Below, piece by piece: positions 5,920-6,053 of a DNA stretch of 6,053 bases. The notes below the pieces were generated by a model. It ran no database searches. It was not told the DNA's origin and worked only from the letters and a program-made list of their open reading frames with translations. The position numbers were made by a program, and so were the translations under genes. Source of the stretch: J013 sp038521775. Lineage in GTDB: Bacteria > Pseudomonadota > Alphaproteobacteria > Rhodobacterales > Rhodobacteraceae. Every line of letters begins with the position of its first letter. Positions within the stretch are counted from its first letter, which is position 1. The DNA lies in NCBI GenBank assembly GCA_038521775.1, contig JBCBKN010000301.1:1-6053 (forward strand), in the 5' to 3' direction.

Positions 5920-6053
5920 CTAAAGCTGCGCCTGATAGAGCCGGATCTTGAGCGGCCCGTGCGGGACCGGCGGGCCGGGCGGGGCAAAGGGCAGGCCGGT
6001 GGCGCGGGCAAGCTCGGGCTCGGAGGTGATGAGCGCAACCCGCCAGACCGCAA
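5920..6053 (-). CDS. C-terminal end of a probable THUMP-domain RNA methyltransferase (RlmL-like), partial
   Basis: The last 43 codons of a minus-strand gene enter from the right edge and end with TAG at 5922-5920. The tail reads VWRVALITSEPELARATGLPF (given here as separate pieces: VWRVALITSEPEL, then ARATGLPF), then PPVPHGPLKIRLYQAQL. The pattern W-x-hydrophobic run-TS-x(3)-L, a short linker, then GPL-x(3)-L matches the final strands of COG0116 SAM-dependent RNA methyltransferases. E. coli RlmL, for example, ends with a comparable Ser-Asp-Pro and Asn-Gly-Pro-Leu arrangement. The catalytic core lies outside the window, so the call rests on a short C-terminus and needs the neighbouring sequence. 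It was chosen over another open minus frame here because only this one has protein-like composition and a stop just past pdxH. Confidence 0.55.
   Translation of the reverse strand, partial: AVWRVALITSEPELARATGLPFAPPGPPVPHGPLKIRLYQAQL

Noticed and set aside
5556..6053. Long open minus-strand frame across the pdxH tail
   Set aside because: It runs antisense through conserved pdxH codons and its product is low-complexity Arg/Pro/Ser. The neighbouring frame ending at 5920 is far more protein-like.

Overview
The window is GC-rich, densely packed chromosomal DNA. Its gene families, codon use and Shine-Dalgarno sequences point to an alphaproteobacterium, most likely Rhodobacterales (Paracoccus/Rhodobacter/Roseobacter relatives). 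That placement comes from family resemblance, not from a search. Everything except a few short gaps is coding; the largest gene-free stretches are about 113 and 126 bases.

Left part (1-3765, + strand): a tripartite TRAP transporter operon, dctP-dctQ-dctM, followed closely by an uncharacterised small membrane protein gene. DctP is the periplasmic solute receptor, DctQ the small membrane subunit and DctM the large sodium-coupled permease. The window enters dctP near the end of its signal peptide. The reading frame has an in-frame TAG at 109-111, but both sides still read as good DctP sequence in one frame. It is therefore a point nonsense mutation, a sequencing error or a readthrough site, not a frameshift. 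Between dctP and dctQ lie a perfect FNR-type palindrome (959-972) and, touching it, an intrinsic terminator hairpin with seven T (971-1003). This arrangement could uncouple receptor from permease expression and link the permease to oxygen status.

Middle part (3814-5141, - strand): fabI (enoyl-ACP reductase, fatty acid synthesis) and gpt (xanthine/guanine phosphoribosyltransferase, purine salvage). They overlap by four bases (ATGA) and are probably one transcript that converges on the transporter operon.

Right part: pdxH (pyridoxamine 5'-phosphate oxidase, vitamin B6 cofactor synthesis) on the + strand, divergent from fabI across a 126-base promoter region. At the right edge, on the - strand, are the last 43 codons of a gene whose C-terminus resembles THUMP-domain/RlmL-type RNA methyltransferases (COG0116).

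Most of the window is ordinary housekeeping and transport DNA. The points worth a second look are the dctP nonsense codon, the FNR-box/terminator pair, the internally duplicated membrane protein behind dctM, and the enlarged loops in DctQ and DctM. I see no mobile element, CRISPR array, tRNA or rRNA, and no convincing sign of a wholly new system.
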